Below are positions 43,691 to 53,171 of a stretch of 64,000 bases of DNA, one piece after another. This stretch comes from Streptomyces rapamycinicus NRRL 5491 (GTDB lineage: Bacteria; Actinomycetota; Actinomycetes; Streptomycetales; Streptomycetaceae). The DNA is taken from the NCBI RefSeq assembly GCF_024298965.1, contig NZ_CP085193.1, positions 8,556,001-8,620,000 of the forward strand, written 5' to 3'. Each line of letters starts with the position of its first letter. The first letter of the stretch is position 1. Position numbers and translations under genes: made by a program. The notes beneath the pieces were generated by a model. That model was not told the origin of the DNA, did no database searches, and saw only the letters and a program-made list of their open reading frames with translations.

Positions 43691-45094
43691 CTACGCGCGG
43701 CGGCGCACCCGGTACGCCACGCCCCGCTCGGCCGGGCGCTCGCCCTCGTAGGTCTGGCCGCGCATCTCGCACCAGGCCGGGATGTCCAGCCGGGCCGCCT
43801 CGTCGTCGGCCAGGACCGTCACCACCCCGCCCACCGGCACCTCGCCGATCACCTTGGCCAGCTCGATCACCGGGATCGGGCACCGCTTGCCGAGCGAGTC
43901 GACCACCAGCTCGGGTTCGGGCTCGGGGGCCGGGCCGGCGGCGGCTTCGGCCGGTTTCGGCGCGCCCAGGCGCTCCCGTACGCCCGCCACCACCCCCGGC
44001 AGCGCCTCCAGGAACCGGTCCACGTCCGCCCCGGCCGTACCGCGTGGGAGCGAGACCCGCACATTGCCCTCGGACAGCACCCCCATGGCCCGCAGCACAT
44101 GGCTCGGGGTCAGCGTGGAGGAGGTGCAGGAGGAGCCGGACGAGACCGAGAACTCCGCGCGGTCCAGCTCATGGAGGAGCGCCTCTCCGTCGACATAGAG
44201 ACAGGAGAAGGTCACCAGATGCGGCAGCCGCCGCTCCGGGTCGCCGACCACCTCGACGTCCGGCACCAGCTCCGGCACCCGTGCCCGGATCCGCTCCACC
44301 AGCCCCCGCAGCCGCTCCGCCTCGGCGACGCCCTCCGCCCGGACGGCCCGCAGCGAGGCGGCCGCGGCGACGATGGCGGGGAGGTTCTCGAACCCGGGGG
44401 AGCGGCCCGACTCCCGCTCGTCGGCGGGCTGGACGGTACGGAAGCGCACCCCCTTGCGCACCGCGAGCAGCCCCACCCCCGCAGGGCCGCCCCATTTATG
44501 GGCACTTGCGGTCAGAAGCGACCAATTGCCCTCCGTGGGGCCCCAGCCGAGCGACTGCGCCGCGTCCACCAGCAGCGGTACGTCCGCCGCCGCGCACTCC
44601 TCGGCGGCCTCGGCCACCGGCTGAAGCGTGCCGACCTCATGGTTGGCGGACTGCAGACAGGCCAGCGCCACCCCGCCCGGGGCCTCCCGCAGGGCCGCCG
44701 CGTACGCACCCGGCGCGACCCGTCCCGTACGGTCCACCGGGACCTCGGTGACCGTGCCGCCGTCCGCCTCGTGCGCGGCCGCCGCGTGCAGCACCGAGGA
44801 GTGCTCCACGGCGGAGACGATCAGATGGTGACCGGCGCGACGCCGTCCCGCGAGCGCCCCCGCGATGCCGTCGTGCACCGCTCGGGTCCCCGAAGGGGTG
44901 AAGACGAGCTCGTCCGGGCGGCACCCCACGGCCTCGGCGGCCGCCTCCCGCGCGGCGTCCAGCAGCAGCCGGGCCCGCCGCCCCTCCCGGTAGAGGCGCG
45001 AGGGGTCGGCCCACCCCTCGTCGAGCGCGGCGAGGAGCGCCTGCCGGGCGACGGGGTGGAGAGGAGCGGATGAGGCCGCGTCGAAGTAGGGCAC
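43691..45094 (-). CDS. cysteine desulfurase fused to a TusA-like domain
   Basis: 467 residues. Residues 1 to about 375 are a class V PLP enzyme of the NifS/IscS type: YFDAASSAPLHPVARQALLA, VEHSSVLHAA, LLVDAAQSLGWGP, the PLP lysine in TASAHKWGGPAGVG, and FSVSSGSSCTSSTLTPSHV with the catalytic cysteine loop. A linker rich in Glu-Pro leads to a C-terminal TusA/SirA domain (VDSLGKRCPIPVIELAKVIG) with the CPxP sulfur-carrier cysteine. Sulfur may pass from desulfurase to TusA within one chain. Start GTG 45094 fits homology (PYFDAAS); GTG 45112 is possible. Confidence 0.9.
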   Translation of the reverse strand: MPYFDAASSAPLHPVARQALLAALDEGWADPSRLYREGRRARLLLDAAREAAAEAVGCRPDELVFTPSGTRAVHDGIAGALAGRRRAGHHLIVSAVEHSSVLHAAAAHEADGGTVTEVPVDRTGRVAPGAYAAALREAPGGVALACLQSANHEVGTLQPVAEAAEECAAADVPLLVDAAQSLGWGPTEGNWSLLTASAHKWGGPAGVGLLAVRKGVRFRTVQPADERESGRSPGFENLPAIVAAAASLRAVRAEGVAEAERLRGLVERIRARVPELVPDVEVVGDPERRLPHLVTFSCLYVDGEALLHELDRAEFSVSSGSSCTSSTLTPSHVLRAMGVLSEGNVRVSLPRGTAGADVDRFLEALPGVVAGVRERLGAPKPAEAAAGPAPEPEPELVVDSLGKRCPIPVIELAKVIGEVPVGGVVTVLADDEAARLDIPAWCEMRGQTYEGERPAERGVAYRVRRRA

Positions 45095-45146
45095 GTATGG
45101 AACGCTAGTCGCCACGACCGACGAACGGACGGGTACGGCCCCGTCT

Positions 45147-45237
45147 GGGATCGCACCGGGACCGGAGTCGGGATCGCACCGTCCCCGGGACCGGGATCGC
45201 ACCGTCCCCGGAACCAGGGTCGCACCTGCCCTGAGCC
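45147..45237. repeat. 23-bp tandem repeat, four copies
   Basis: GGGATCGCACCGTCCCCGG-type units at 45147, 45170, 45193 and a weaker one at 45216. It lies in the 384-bp divergent gap 45095-45478 before ctaC. Confidence 0.85.
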
Positions 45238-45370
45238 GGGCCCGGACCGGGGCCGGAACCCAGGCCGCGCCCGGCCGGAACAGGCCGCCGGAGCCCGGGA
45301 TTCCACCCCTTCGTGGAGCGCCCCGGCGCGTTGGGCACCCTCCCCGCGCGACCCCAAATGGCGTCCAGTA

Positions 45371-45399
45371 GGGTTTGGTCCGCATAAACATCCAAACCC
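45371..45399. promoter_or_regulatory. inverted repeat in the ctaC upstream region
   Basis: GGGTTTGG and CCAAACCC (8 bp each, 13-bp spacer), about 80 bp before the ctaC start. TAGGGT just inside may be a -10 element. Candidate operator or leader hairpin for the oxidase genes. Confidence 0.45.
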
Positions 45400-45478
45400 C
45401 TGCCCGCACCGGGCCGGCGACCGACCAGACAGACGGCCGCGGCGGACCGCGCGGGCGAGACTCTCGGGAAGGCGCTAC

Positions 45479-46441
45479 GTGAGTCCCAACGGCTCCGACC
45501 GCTCGTCGCGGCGCCCGGTGCGGCGGAAGCTGCTGCAGGCGCTGGCCGCGGGCTTGGTCCTGGCGACCGCCACCGGTTGCACATCAAAGGACTTCCCCCG
45601 CCTCGGAATGCCTACCCCCGTCACGGAGGAGGCGCCGCGGATCCTCTCCCTGTGGCAGGGCTCGTGGGCGGCGGCGCTCGCCACGGGCGTCCTGGTCTGG
45701 GGCCTGATCATCTGGGCGGTCATCTTCCACCGTCGCAGCAGGACCAAGATCGAGGTTCCCGCGCAGACCCGGTACAACATGCCGATCGAGGCGCTGTACA
45801 CCGTGGTCCCGATCATCATCGTCTCGGTGCTGTTCTACTTCACCGCACGCGATGAGAACGCGCTCCTCAAGACCTCCAAGAAGCCCGACCACGTGGTCAA
45901 CGTGGTGGGCTACCAGTGGAGCTGGGGCTTCAACTACATGGAGAACGTGGACGGGTCCACCGCCACGCCCAAGCAGGAAGCCAAGGAGATCTCCGCGATC
46001 CCCCAGCGCATGCTGAAGGCGGTCCCCAAGGGCGCCGAGGGCGTCTACGAGGCGGGCACGCCCGGTGAGCGGAACCCGCAGACCGGCAACCCGGGTCCGA
46101 CCCTGTGGCTGCCGAAGGGCGAGTCCGTCCAGTTCATCCTGACGTCCCGCGATGTCATCCACTCGTTCTGGGTGGTCCCCTTCCTGATGAAGATGGACGT
46201 CATCCCGGGTCACACCAACCGCTTCGAGGTCACTCCGAACCGCGAGGGCACCTTCAAGGGCAAGTGCGCCGAGCTGTGCGGCGTCGACCACTCCCGGATG
46301 CTCTTCAACGTCAAGGTCGTGTCGCCGGAGCGTTACCAGCAGCACCTCAAGGAGCTGGCGAAGAAGGGCCAGACCGGCTACATCCCGGCGGGCATTGAGC
46401 AGACGGACGCCGCCAAGAACGCGGAGACCAGGACATCGTGA
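45479..46441 (+). CDS. ctaC: cytochrome c oxidase subunit II
   Basis: 320 residues from GTG 45479. A lipoprotein-type signal ([18 protein letters not shown]), two helices ([20 protein letters not shown] and [17 protein letters not shown]), and a periplasm-side cupredoxin domain. The CuA site is complete: the histidine in [13 protein letters not shown] and the loop [15 protein letters not shown]. It takes electrons from the bc1 complex cytochrome c domain. A 4-base overlap couples it to ctaD. Confidence 0.96.
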   Translation: MSPNGSDRSSRRPVRRKLLQALAAGLVLATATGCTSKDFPRLGMPTPVTEEAPRILSLWQGSWAAALATGVLVWGLIIWAVIFHRRSRTKIEVPAQTRYNMPIEALYTVVPIIIVSVLFYFTARDENALLKTSKKPDHVVNVVGYQWSWGFNYMENVDGSTATPKQEAKEISAIPQRMLKAVPKGAEGVYEAGTPGERNPQTGNPGPTLWLPKGESVQFILTSRDVIHSFWVVPFLMKMDVIPGHTNRFEVTPNREGTFKGKCAELCGVDHSRMLFNVKVVSPERYQQHLKELAKKGQTGYIPAGIEQTDAAKNAETRTS

Positions 46442-48177
46442 GCATCCTCAACGAACCCCAGGGTGCCGGCACCACCGCCTCGCAAGAGCGGGAAGCGCCG
46501 GTACGTCGGAAGCAGCCGGGCAATGTCGTCGTCAAGTGGCTGACCACCACTGACCACAAGACGATCGGCACGCTCTACCTCGTCACGTCGTTCGCGTTCT
46601 TCTGCATCGGCGGCCTGATGGCGCTCTTCATGCGCGCCGAGCTGGCCCGTCCGGGTACGCAGATCATGTCGAACGAGCAGTTCAACCAGGCGTTCACCAT
46701 GCATGGCACGATCATGCTGCTGATGTTCGCCACCCCGCTGTTCGCGGGCTTCACGAACTGGATCATGCCGCTGCAGATCGGTGCGCCCGATGTGGCGTTC
46801 CCGCGGCTGAACATGTTCGCGTACTGGCTGTACCTCTTCGGTTCGCTGATCGCGGTGGGCGGATTCCTGACTCCGCAGGGCGCGGCCGACTTCGGCTGGT
46901 TCGCCTACTCCCCGCTGTCGGACGCGGTCCGTTCGCCGGGTATCGGCGCGGACATGTGGATCATGGGTCTGGCCTTCTCCGGCTTCGGCACGATCCTCGG
47001 TGCGGTCAACTTCATCACCACGATCATCTGCATGCGCGCTCCGGGCATGACGATGTTCCGGATGCCGATCTTCACCTGGAACGTGCTGCTGACCGCGGTG
47101 CTGGTCCTGCTCGCCTTCCCGGTGCTGGCCGCCGCGCTGTTCGCCCTGGAGGCGGACCGAAAATTCGGGGCGCATGTCTTCGACGCGGCCAATGGCGGAG
47201 CGTTGCTCTGGCAACACCTCTTCTGGTTCTTCGGCCATCCAGAGGTGTACATCATCGCGCTGCCGTTCTTCGGCATCATCTCCGAGGTCATTCCGGTCTT
47301 CTCCCGGAAGCCGATGTTCGGTTACATCTCCCTGATCGCCGCGACCATTTCGATCGCCGGTCTCTCGGTGACGGTGTGGGCCCACCACATGTATGTCACC
47401 GGCGGAGTGCTACTGCCGTTCTTCTCGTTCATGACGTTCCTCATCGCGGTGCCGACCGGTATCAAGTTCTTCAACTGGATCGGCACGATGTGGAAGGGGT
47501 CGCTGAGCTTCGAGACCCCGATGCTCTGGGCGGTCGGCTTCCTGATCACCTTCACCTTCGGTGGTCTGACCGGTGTGATCCTGGCGTCGCCGCCGATGGA
47601 CTTCCACGTCTCCGACTCGTACTTCGTGGTGGCCCACTTCCACTACGTGGTCTTCGGCACCGTGGTCTTCGCGATGTTCGCCGGATTCCACTTCTGGTGG
47701 CCGAAGATGACCGGCAAGATGCTGGACGAGCGGCTCGGCAAGATCACCTTCTGGACGCTGTTCGTGGGCTTCCACGGCACCTTCCTGGTGCAGCACTGGC
47801 TGGGCGCCGAGGGCATGCCCCGCCGGTACGCCGACTACCTGGCGGCCGACGGCATCACCACGCTGAACACCATCTCGACCATCAGCTCCTTCCTGCTGGG
47901 CCTGTCGATCCTGCCGTTCCTCTACAACGTCTGGAAGACCGCCAAGTACGGCAAGAAGGTCGAGGTCGACGACCCCTGGGGCTACGGCCGTTCGCTGGAG
48001 TGGGCGACCTCCTGCCCGCCCCCGCGGCACAACTTCCTCACCCTCCCGCGGATCCGCTCCGAATCCCCGGCGTTCGACCTGCACCACCCGGAGATCGCGG
48101 CGCTCGACCAGCTCGAGAACCACGGTGCGCCTGACGATGACAAGGCCCTCGCGGGTGGTAAGGAGGCCAGCAAGTGA
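46438..48177 (+). CDS. ctaD: cytochrome c oxidase subunit I
   Basis: 579 residues from GTG 46438, overlapping ctaC by four bases. Twelve helices. Haem a ligand in [15 protein letters not shown], the CuB/haem a3 site with [12 protein letters not shown] (His-Tyr crosslink) and [10 protein letters not shown], and haem histidines in [12 protein letters not shown]- and D-channel residues appear present. Oxygen-reducing core of the aa3 oxidase. Confidence 0.97.
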   Translation: MSILNEPQGAGTTASQEREAPVRRKQPGNVVVKWLTTTDHKTIGTLYLVTSFAFFCIGGLMALFMRAELARPGTQIMSNEQFNQAFTMHGTIMLLMFATPLFAGFTNWIMPLQIGAPDVAFPRLNMFAYWLYLFGSLIAVGGFLTPQGAADFGWFAYSPLSDAVRSPGIGADMWIMGLAFSGFGTILGAVNFITTIICMRAPGMTMFRMPIFTWNVLLTAVLVLLAFPVLAAALFALEADRKFGAHVFDAANGGALLWQHLFWFFGHPEVYIIALPFFGIISEVIPVFSRKPMFGYISLIAATISIAGLSVTVWAHHMYVTGGVLLPFFSFMTFLIAVPTGIKFFNWIGTMWKGSLSFETPMLWAVGFLITFTFGGLTGVILASPPMDFHVSDSYFVVAHFHYVVFGTVVFAMFAGFHFWWPKMTGKMLDERLGKITFWTLFVGFHGTFLVQHWLGAEGMPRRYADYLAADGITTLNTISTISSFLLGLSILPFLYNVWKTAKYGKKVEVDDPWGYGRSLEWATSCPPPRHNFLTLPRIRSESPAFDLHHPEIAALDQLENHGAPDDDKALAGGKEASK

Positions 48178-48572
48178 AGGTCCAAGGCCGGATGTTCATC
48201 TGGCTCTCCGTCTTCATCCTCGCCACGGCGGTCGTCTATGGCGTGTGGTCGAAGGAGCCGGCCGGCACCACCGCGCTCTTCCTCGCCTTCGCGCTGAGCA
48301 TCATGATCGGCTACTACCTGGCCTTCACGGCCCGCCGGGTGGATGTCGGTGCGCAGGACAACAAGGACGCGGATGTCGCGGACGACGCCGGCGAGCTGGG
48401 ATTCTTCTCCCCGCACAGCTGGCAGCCGCTCTCCCTGGCCGTCGGTGGCGCCCTGGCCTTCCTGGGCGTGGTCTTCGGCTGGTGGCTGCTCTTCTTCTCG
48501 GCCCCGATCATCATGATCGGCCTCTTCGGCTGGGTCTTCGAGTACTACCGCGGCGAGAACGCCAACCAGTAG
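48174..48572 (+). CDS. ctaF: cytochrome c oxidase subunit IV (actinobacterial)
   Basis: 132 residues from GTG 48174, overlapping ctaD by four bases. Four helices ([73 protein letters not shown]). Matches the small actinobacterial subunit that follows ctaD. A perfect terminator closes the ctaCDF unit 17 bp downstream. Confidence 0.94.
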   Translation: MKVQGRMFIWLSVFILATAVVYGVWSKEPAGTTALFLAFALSIMIGYYLAFTARRVDVGAQDNKDADVADDAGELGFFSPHSWQPLSLAVGGALAFLGVVFGWWLLFFSAPIIMIGLFGWVFEYYRGENANQ

Positions 48573-48588
48573 CCCTGACCGGCTGATA

Positions 48589-48632
48589 CGAGCGGGGCCC
48601 GGACACCTCCCCAGGTGTCCGGGCCCCGCTCG
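48589..48632 (+). terminator. strong terminator after ctaF
   Basis: A perfect 20-bp stem (CGAGCGGGGCCCGGACACCT with its complement) around a CCCC loop. Confidence 0.85.
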
Positions 48633-48735
48633 GCGTCGCGGGCCCGCACGGCCCCGCACGGCCCCGCCGGGCCCCGGTTCACTCCGGTGCCTCACTCCGC
48701 GCGCCGTTCCCGGACCCCGTTCTTACGTTGGCTCC

Positions 48736-49983
48736 ATGAGCCACACACCTCGATCACTCAGAAGCCGGGCGGTGCTGACCTGCGCCCTGCTGGTGGCGCC
48801 GCTGATAGCGGGTCTGAGCGGATGCGGGGGATCTCCCGACCCCCTGTCCGCCAAGCCGTACGACGCCGCCGATCAGATCTCGTTCAGCGGTGACGGCGAA
48901 GGCCGCAAGGCCAATCCGGACAAGCCGCTCGAAGTGACGGCCAAGGACGACGACAGCCGGATCACGGATGTCACGGCCACCGACGCCGCGGGCCGCTACG
49001 TACGGGGTGAGCTGACCGACGACGGCAGGCACTGGCGCAGCACCGTGCCGCTGGCCGCGGGCGCCCACTACACGCTGAAGGTGTCCACGGAGGACGGAGG
49101 CGGCGCTCCGGGCCGCCGTACGGTCGACTTCACCACCAGCTCCGCCCACCGGCTGCTGAAGGTCACCTTCGGCCCCAAGGCGGGGGAGTACGGGGTGGGG
49201 CAGCCCATCACGGCCAAGCTGAGCCGGGCCGTCAAGGATCCCTCGGCCCGCGCCGTGATCGAGCGCGCCCTGAAGGTGGACTCACGGCCCGCGGTGGAGG
49301 GCGTCTGGCACTGGGTGGACAGCCGGAACCTGCACTACCGTCCGCAGGAGTACTGGCCCGCCCACGCCACCATCTCGGTGCACTCCAACCTCAAGGGCAT
49401 CCGGATCGGCGGCGGGCTCTACGGCGGCGCGGCCAAGTCGCTGCGGCTGACCACCGGCGACCGCCTCGAGGCACTCACCGACTCCGGCACCCACCAGATG
49501 ACGGTGAAGCGCAACGGGGTGCCGATCCGGACCATCCCGATCACCACCGGGATGCCCGGATTCGACACCCGGAACGGCATCAAGGTCATCCTGGCCAAGG
49601 AATCCGCCGTACGGATGACGGGCGCCAGCATCGGGCTCGGCGCGGGCTCCTACGACCTGATGGTCTACTGGGCCGCCCGGGTCACCAAAAGCGGTGAATA
49701 CGTCCATGCCGCGCCCTGGTCCACCGGTTCGCAGGGCTACGCCAACGTCAGCCACGGCTGCACGGGCATGAACACGGCGAACGCCCAGTGGTTCTTCAAC
49801 ACCGTGCGCCTGGGCGACATCGTCCAAGTGGTGCACAGCAATGGAGACGACATGGCGACATTCGACAACGGCTACGGCGACTGGAACATGGCCTGGGCGG
49901 ACTGGCGCAAGGGCAGCGCCGTCGCCTCCGGCCAGTCCGACGCCACCCCCGCCGACTCCGCCCGGCTCCGGCCCCAGGTCTGA
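48736..49983 (+). CDS. L,D-transpeptidase lipoprotein
   Basis: 415 residues. Signal with lipobox LIAGLSGC, two Ig-like domains (about 50-150 and 155-245, e.g. VTFGPKAGEYGVGQPITAKL), then a YkuD catalytic domain with ending motif ANVSHGCTGMNTANAQWF holding the active-site His-Gly-Cys. It cross-links peptidoglycan 3-3 outside the membrane. The tail NGYGDWNMAWADWRKGSA is typical of actinobacterial Ldt proteins. It interrupts the oxidase cluster, between ctaF and ctaE, under its own promoter after a strong terminator. Confidence 0.93.
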   Translation: MSHTPRSLRSRAVLTCALLVAPLIAGLSGCGGSPDPLSAKPYDAADQISFSGDGEGRKANPDKPLEVTAKDDDSRITDVTATDAAGRYVRGELTDDGRHWRSTVPLAAGAHYTLKVSTEDGGGAPGRRTVDFTTSSAHRLLKVTFGPKAGEYGVGQPITAKLSRAVKDPSARAVIERALKVDSRPAVEGVWHWVDSRNLHYRPQEYWPAHATISVHSNLKGIRIGGGLYGGAAKSLRLTTGDRLEALTDSGTHQMTVKRNGVPIRTIPITTGMPGFDTRNGIKVILAKESAVRMTGASIGLGAGSYDLMVYWAARVTKSGEYVHAAPWSTGSQGYANVSHGCTGMNTANAQWFFNTVRLGDIVQVVHSNGDDMATFDNGYGDWNMAWADWRKGSAVASGQSDATPADSARLRPQV

Positions 49984-50006
49984 GCGGACGGTGCGAGACG
50001 GTGAGG

Positions 50007-50411
50007 TCAGGCGTCCACGGCGAGCCGCTTGCGGAGCAGCCCGGCCAGCGCGTCCGCCAGGGCCACCGGGTCCACCGGATGCGTGACCGCGGCCTCCGCG
50101 CGGCTCCAGGTGGCCAGCCAGGCGTCCTGCGGGCGGCCGATGAGCAGCAGTACCGGCGGGCACTGGAAGATCTCGTCCTTGATCTGCCGGCACACGCCCA
50201 TCCCGCCCGCGGGCGCCGACTCACCGTCCAGCACACAGGCGTCGATGCCGCCCTCCTCCAGCGCCGAGAGAACGGCCGGGAGGGTGGCGCACTCCAGGAA
50301 CTCCACCGGGGGCACATCGGCGGCGGGCCGGCGCCCGACCGCCAGGCGCACCTGCTCGCGGGTGCTCACGTCATCGCTGTAGACCAGCACCGTTGCGGTG
50401 GGCCGCATCAT
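50007..50411 (-). CDS. receiver-like protein lacking an output domain
   Basis: 134 residues from ATG 50411 (GGAGG 4 bp upstream). A response-regulator fold: TVLVYSDDVSTREQVRLAVG with the acidic pair, IDACVLDGESAPAGGMG with the phospho-acceptor Asp, and CPPVLLLIGRPQDAWLA. The conserved Lys near the end is replaced by HPVDPVALADAL, so phosphorylation signalling may be altered. No DNA-binding domain. It is divergent from ctaE. Similar stand-alone receivers occur near cta genes in Streptomyces as I recall. Confidence 0.8.
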   Translation of the reverse strand: MMRPTATVLVYSDDVSTREQVRLAVGRRPAADVPPVEFLECATLPAVLSALEEGGIDACVLDGESAPAGGMGVCRQIKDEIFQCPPVLLLIGRPQDAWLATWSRAEAAVTHPVDPVALADALAGLLRKRLAVDA

Positions 50412-50610
50412 GACCTCCGGACGAAGTAAGTGATCTGCCGGGCTCCTGAGGCGGATGCTACTCCCGTACAGCCGTCCGGAGGAGGGGGTGTACGGATCTC
50501 TCCCTCCTTCGGGGGACTGTCCGGAACAGCCCCGACGAGCAGGGTCGATGTCCTCGACGCGGCCCTTGACACTCCGAACGGGACCCCCGGGAGTGAGCGC
50601 TGGATAAGCG

Positions 50611-50627
50611 ACCGACATAATGTCGGT
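50611..50627. promoter_or_regulatory. perfect palindrome overlapping the ctaE start
   Basis: ACCGACAT A ATGTCGGT, an 8-1-8 perfect inverted repeat; its right arm starts with the annotated ATG (50620). It could be an operator or an RNA hairpin that hides the start. If translation begins at GTG 50629 instead, the palindrome lies just upstream. Confidence 0.6.
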
Positions 50628-51240
50628 CGTGGCGACAGCAACAGCAGTAGAAACCGGGCACGCGCACCCGTCGGTCAACCGGCCGAACCTCACCAGCGTC
50701 GGAACCATCATCTGGCTGAGTTCCGAGCTGATGTTCTTCGCGGCCCTCTTCGCGATGTACTTCACCCTGCGATCGGTGACCGGAGCCGAGCACTGGAAGG
50801 AAATGGCGTCCTCGCTGAACTTCCCGTTCTCGGCGACGAACACCACGATCCTGGTGCTCTCCTCCCTCACCTGCCAGCTCGGCGTCTTCGCCGCCGAGCG
50901 CGGCGACGTGAAGAAGCTGCGCTCCTGGTTCGTGATCACCTTCATCATGGGCGCGATCTTCATCGGCGGTCAGATCTTCGAATACACCGAGCTGGTCAAG
51001 AAGGACGGGCTTTCGCTCTCCTCCGACCCCTACGGCTCGGTGTTCTACCTGACCACCGGCTTCCACGGCATGCATGTGACGGGCGGCCTGATCGCCTTCC
51101 TGCTTGTCCTGGGCAGGACGTACGCGGCCAAGAGGTTCACCCACCAGCAGGCGACGGCGGCCATCGTCGTGTCCTATTACTGGCACTTCGTCGATGTCGT
51201 CTGGATCGGCCTCTTCGCCACGATCTACATGATCAAGTAA
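50620..51240 (+). CDS. ctaE: cytochrome c oxidase subunit III
   Basis: 206 residues. Five helices, with [60 protein letters not shown] and [19 protein letters not shown], the histidines and glutamate typical of COX3. Start ATG 50620 ([14 protein letters not shown]) agrees with the family; GTG 50629 is an alternative. It begins the ctaE-qcrCAB unit, separated from ctaCDF by about 2 kb. Confidence 0.95.
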   Translation: MSVVATATAVETGHAHPSVNRPNLTSVGTIIWLSSELMFFAALFAMYFTLRSVTGAEHWKEMASSLNFPFSATNTTILVLSSLTCQLGVFAAERGDVKKLRSWFVITFIMGAIFIGGQIFEYTELVKKDGLSLSSDPYGSVFYLTTGFHGMHVTGGLIAFLLVLGRTYAAKRFTHQQATAAIVVSYYWHFVDVVWIGLFATIYMIK

Positions 51241-51309
51241 GCCGGTCACCGCACCGGAACCACGTCCTTAACAGCATCGACGCAGAAGATCCTGACACCG
51301 GGGTAATCC

Positions 51310-52119
51310 GTGAAAAAGCTCTCCGCACGACGGCGCCATCCGCTGGCTGCGCTCGTCGTCCTACTCTTCGCGCTGGCGGTCACTGGGGGGCTGTACGCCG
51401 CGTTTTCGCCGAGCGAGGCGAAGGCCGACGACAGCTCCGCCCAGTCCCTCGCCATCGAGGAGGGCAAGAAGCTCTATGCCGTCGGCTGCGCCAGCTGCCA
51501 TGGCACGGGCGGTCAGGGGACCTCTGACGGCCCGAGCCTGGTCGGCGTCGGCTCCGCCGCCGTGGACTTCCAGGTCGGCACCGGCCGCATGCCCGCGCAG
51601 CAGCCGGGCGCCCAGGTGCCGAAGAAGAAGAAGATCTACTCGGACGCCGAGACCGAGCAGCTCGCGGCCTACATCGCGTCGCTCGGCGCGGGTCCGGTGA
51701 CGCCCACCAAGAGCGAGTACAGCCCGGACGGCGCGGACGTCGCGAAGGGCGGGGAGCTCTTCCGTACGAACTGCGCGCAGTGCCACAACTTCGCCGGTAA
51801 GGGTGGTGCCCTCACCAACGGCAAGTTCGCGCCGGCTCTCGACGGGGTCAGCCCCAAGCATCTCTACGAGGCCATGCAGACCGGCCCGCAGAACATGCCC
51901 TCCTTCCCCGACACCGTGATGCCGGAGAAGAACAAGCAGGACATCATCGCCTACCTCGACACGGTCAACAGCGACAAGAGCAAGACCCCCGGTGGTCTTG
52001 AGCTCGGCGGGCTCGGCCCGGTGAGCGAGGGTCTGTTCGGCTGGGTCTTCGGCATGGGCGCGATGATCGTCCTCACCATCTGGGTCGCCGCCCGGACCGC
52101 AAAGGCCAAGAAGTCATGA
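51310..52119 (+). CDS. qcrC: cytochrome bc1 complex dihaem cytochrome c subunit
   Basis: 269 residues from GTG 51310. An N-terminal helix (HPLAALVVLLFALAVTGGLY), two c-type haem motifs (VGCASCHGTGG near 60 and TNCAQCHNFAG near 158), and a C-terminal anchor (FGWVFGMGAMIVLTIWVAAR). Actinobacteria lack soluble cytochrome c; this dihaem subunit passes electrons straight to CtaC. It overlaps qcrA by four bases. Confidence 0.96.
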   Translation: MKKLSARRRHPLAALVVLLFALAVTGGLYAAFSPSEAKADDSSAQSLAIEEGKKLYAVGCASCHGTGGQGTSDGPSLVGVGSAAVDFQVGTGRMPAQQPGAQVPKKKKIYSDAETEQLAAYIASLGAGPVTPTKSEYSPDGADVAKGGELFRTNCAQCHNFAGKGGALTNGKFAPALDGVSPKHLYEAMQTGPQNMPSFPDTVMPEKNKQDIIAYLDTVNSDKSKTPGGLELGGLGPVSEGLFGWVFGMGAMIVLTIWVAARTAKAKKS

Positions 52120-53171
52120 GTAGCCACGAGATTTCAGAAGCAGAAGACAAGCTGCCGGAAGGGCGGGGGGCCGAGAGCGCCGTAAGGCCGGCCGAGGACC
52201 CGTTCGCCGACCCGGGGCTGCCCCCGCACGAGCACCGTAAGCAGGACATCGACGAGCAGGCCGCGAGGCGCTCCGAGCGCACCGTCGCCCTGCTCTTCAC
52301 GGTCTCGATGCTGGCCACGATCGCCTTCATCGCGGCGTATGTGGCGCTCCCGGTCGACAGGTACATCTACGTCTTCCCGATCGGGCACATCAGCGCGCTG
52401 AACTTCGCGCTGGGGCTGACGCTCGGCATCGCGCTGTTCGCCATCGGCGCGGGCGCGGTCCACTGGGCCCGCACCCTGATGTCCGATGAGGAGATCGCCG
52501 ACGAGCGCCACCCCATCGAGGCCAGCCCCGAGGTCAAGTCGAAGGTCCTCGAGGAGTTCGCCACCGGCGCCAAGGAGTCCGGCTTCGGCCGGCGCAAGCT
52601 GGCCCGCAACACCCTCTTCGGCGCGCTCGCGCTGGTGCCGCTCTCCGGCATCGTGCTGCTGCGGGACCTCGGTCCGCTGCCGGGCACCAAGCTCCGGCAC
52701 ACCAAGTGGGCCAAGGGCAAGCGGCTGATGAACTACAACACGATGCAGCCGCTGCGCCCCGAGGACATCGCCGTCGGCTCGCTCACCTTCGCCATGCCCG
52801 AGGGCATGAGCGAGGAGCAGCACGACTTCCAGACGGAGATCGCCAAGGCCGCCCTGATGCTGGTCCGGCTCCAGCCGGAGAACATCAAGGACAAGCGCGA
52901 ACTGGACTGGTCGCACGAGGGCATCGTCGCGTTCTCCAAGATCTGCACCCACGTCGGCTGCCCGATCAACCTCTATGAGCAGCAGACCCACCACGTCCTG
53001 TGCCCCTGCCACCAGTCGACCTTCGACCTCTCCGACGGTGGCCGAGTGATCTTCGGTCCGGCCGGTCACGCGCTGCCGCAGCTGCGGATCAAGGCCAACG
53101 ACCAGGGGTACCTCGAAGCCATGGGCGACTTCTCGGAGCCCGTCGGTCCTGCTTACTGGGAGCGCGGATGA
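52116..53171 (+). CDS. qcrA: cytochrome bc1 complex Rieske iron-sulfur subunit
   Basis: 351 residues. A charged N-terminus (EDKLPEGRGAESAVRPAEDP), three membrane helices (TVALLFTVSMLATIAFIAAY, ISALNFALGLTLGIALFAIG, TLFGALALVPLSGIVLL) and a C-terminal Rieske domain with CTHVGCPINLYE and LCPCHQSTFDLSDGG, holding the 2Fe-2S Cys-His pairs. The extra helices are the actinobacterial form. Coupled to both neighbours by four-base overlaps. Confidence 0.96.
   Translation: MSSHEISEAEDKLPEGRGAESAVRPAEDPFADPGLPPHEHRKQDIDEQAARRSERTVALLFTVSMLATIAFIAAYVALPVDRYIYVFPIGHISALNFALGLTLGIALFAIGAGAVHWARTLMSDEEIADERHPIEASPEVKSKVLEEFATGAKESGFGRRKLARNTLFGALALVPLSGIVLLRDLGPLPGTKLRHTKWAKGKRLMNYNTMQPLRPEDIAVGSLTFAMPEGMSEEQHDFQTEIAKAALMLVRLQPENIKDKRELDWSHEGIVAFSKICTHVGCPINLYEQQTHHVLCPCHQSTFDLSDGGRVIFGPAGHALPQLRIKANDQGYLEAMGDFSEPVGPAYWERG

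Noticed and set aside
49282..50193. Minus-strand frame over the L,D-transpeptidase end
   Set aside because: Antisense shadow; lacks domain motifs and overlaps the transpeptidase catalytic region.
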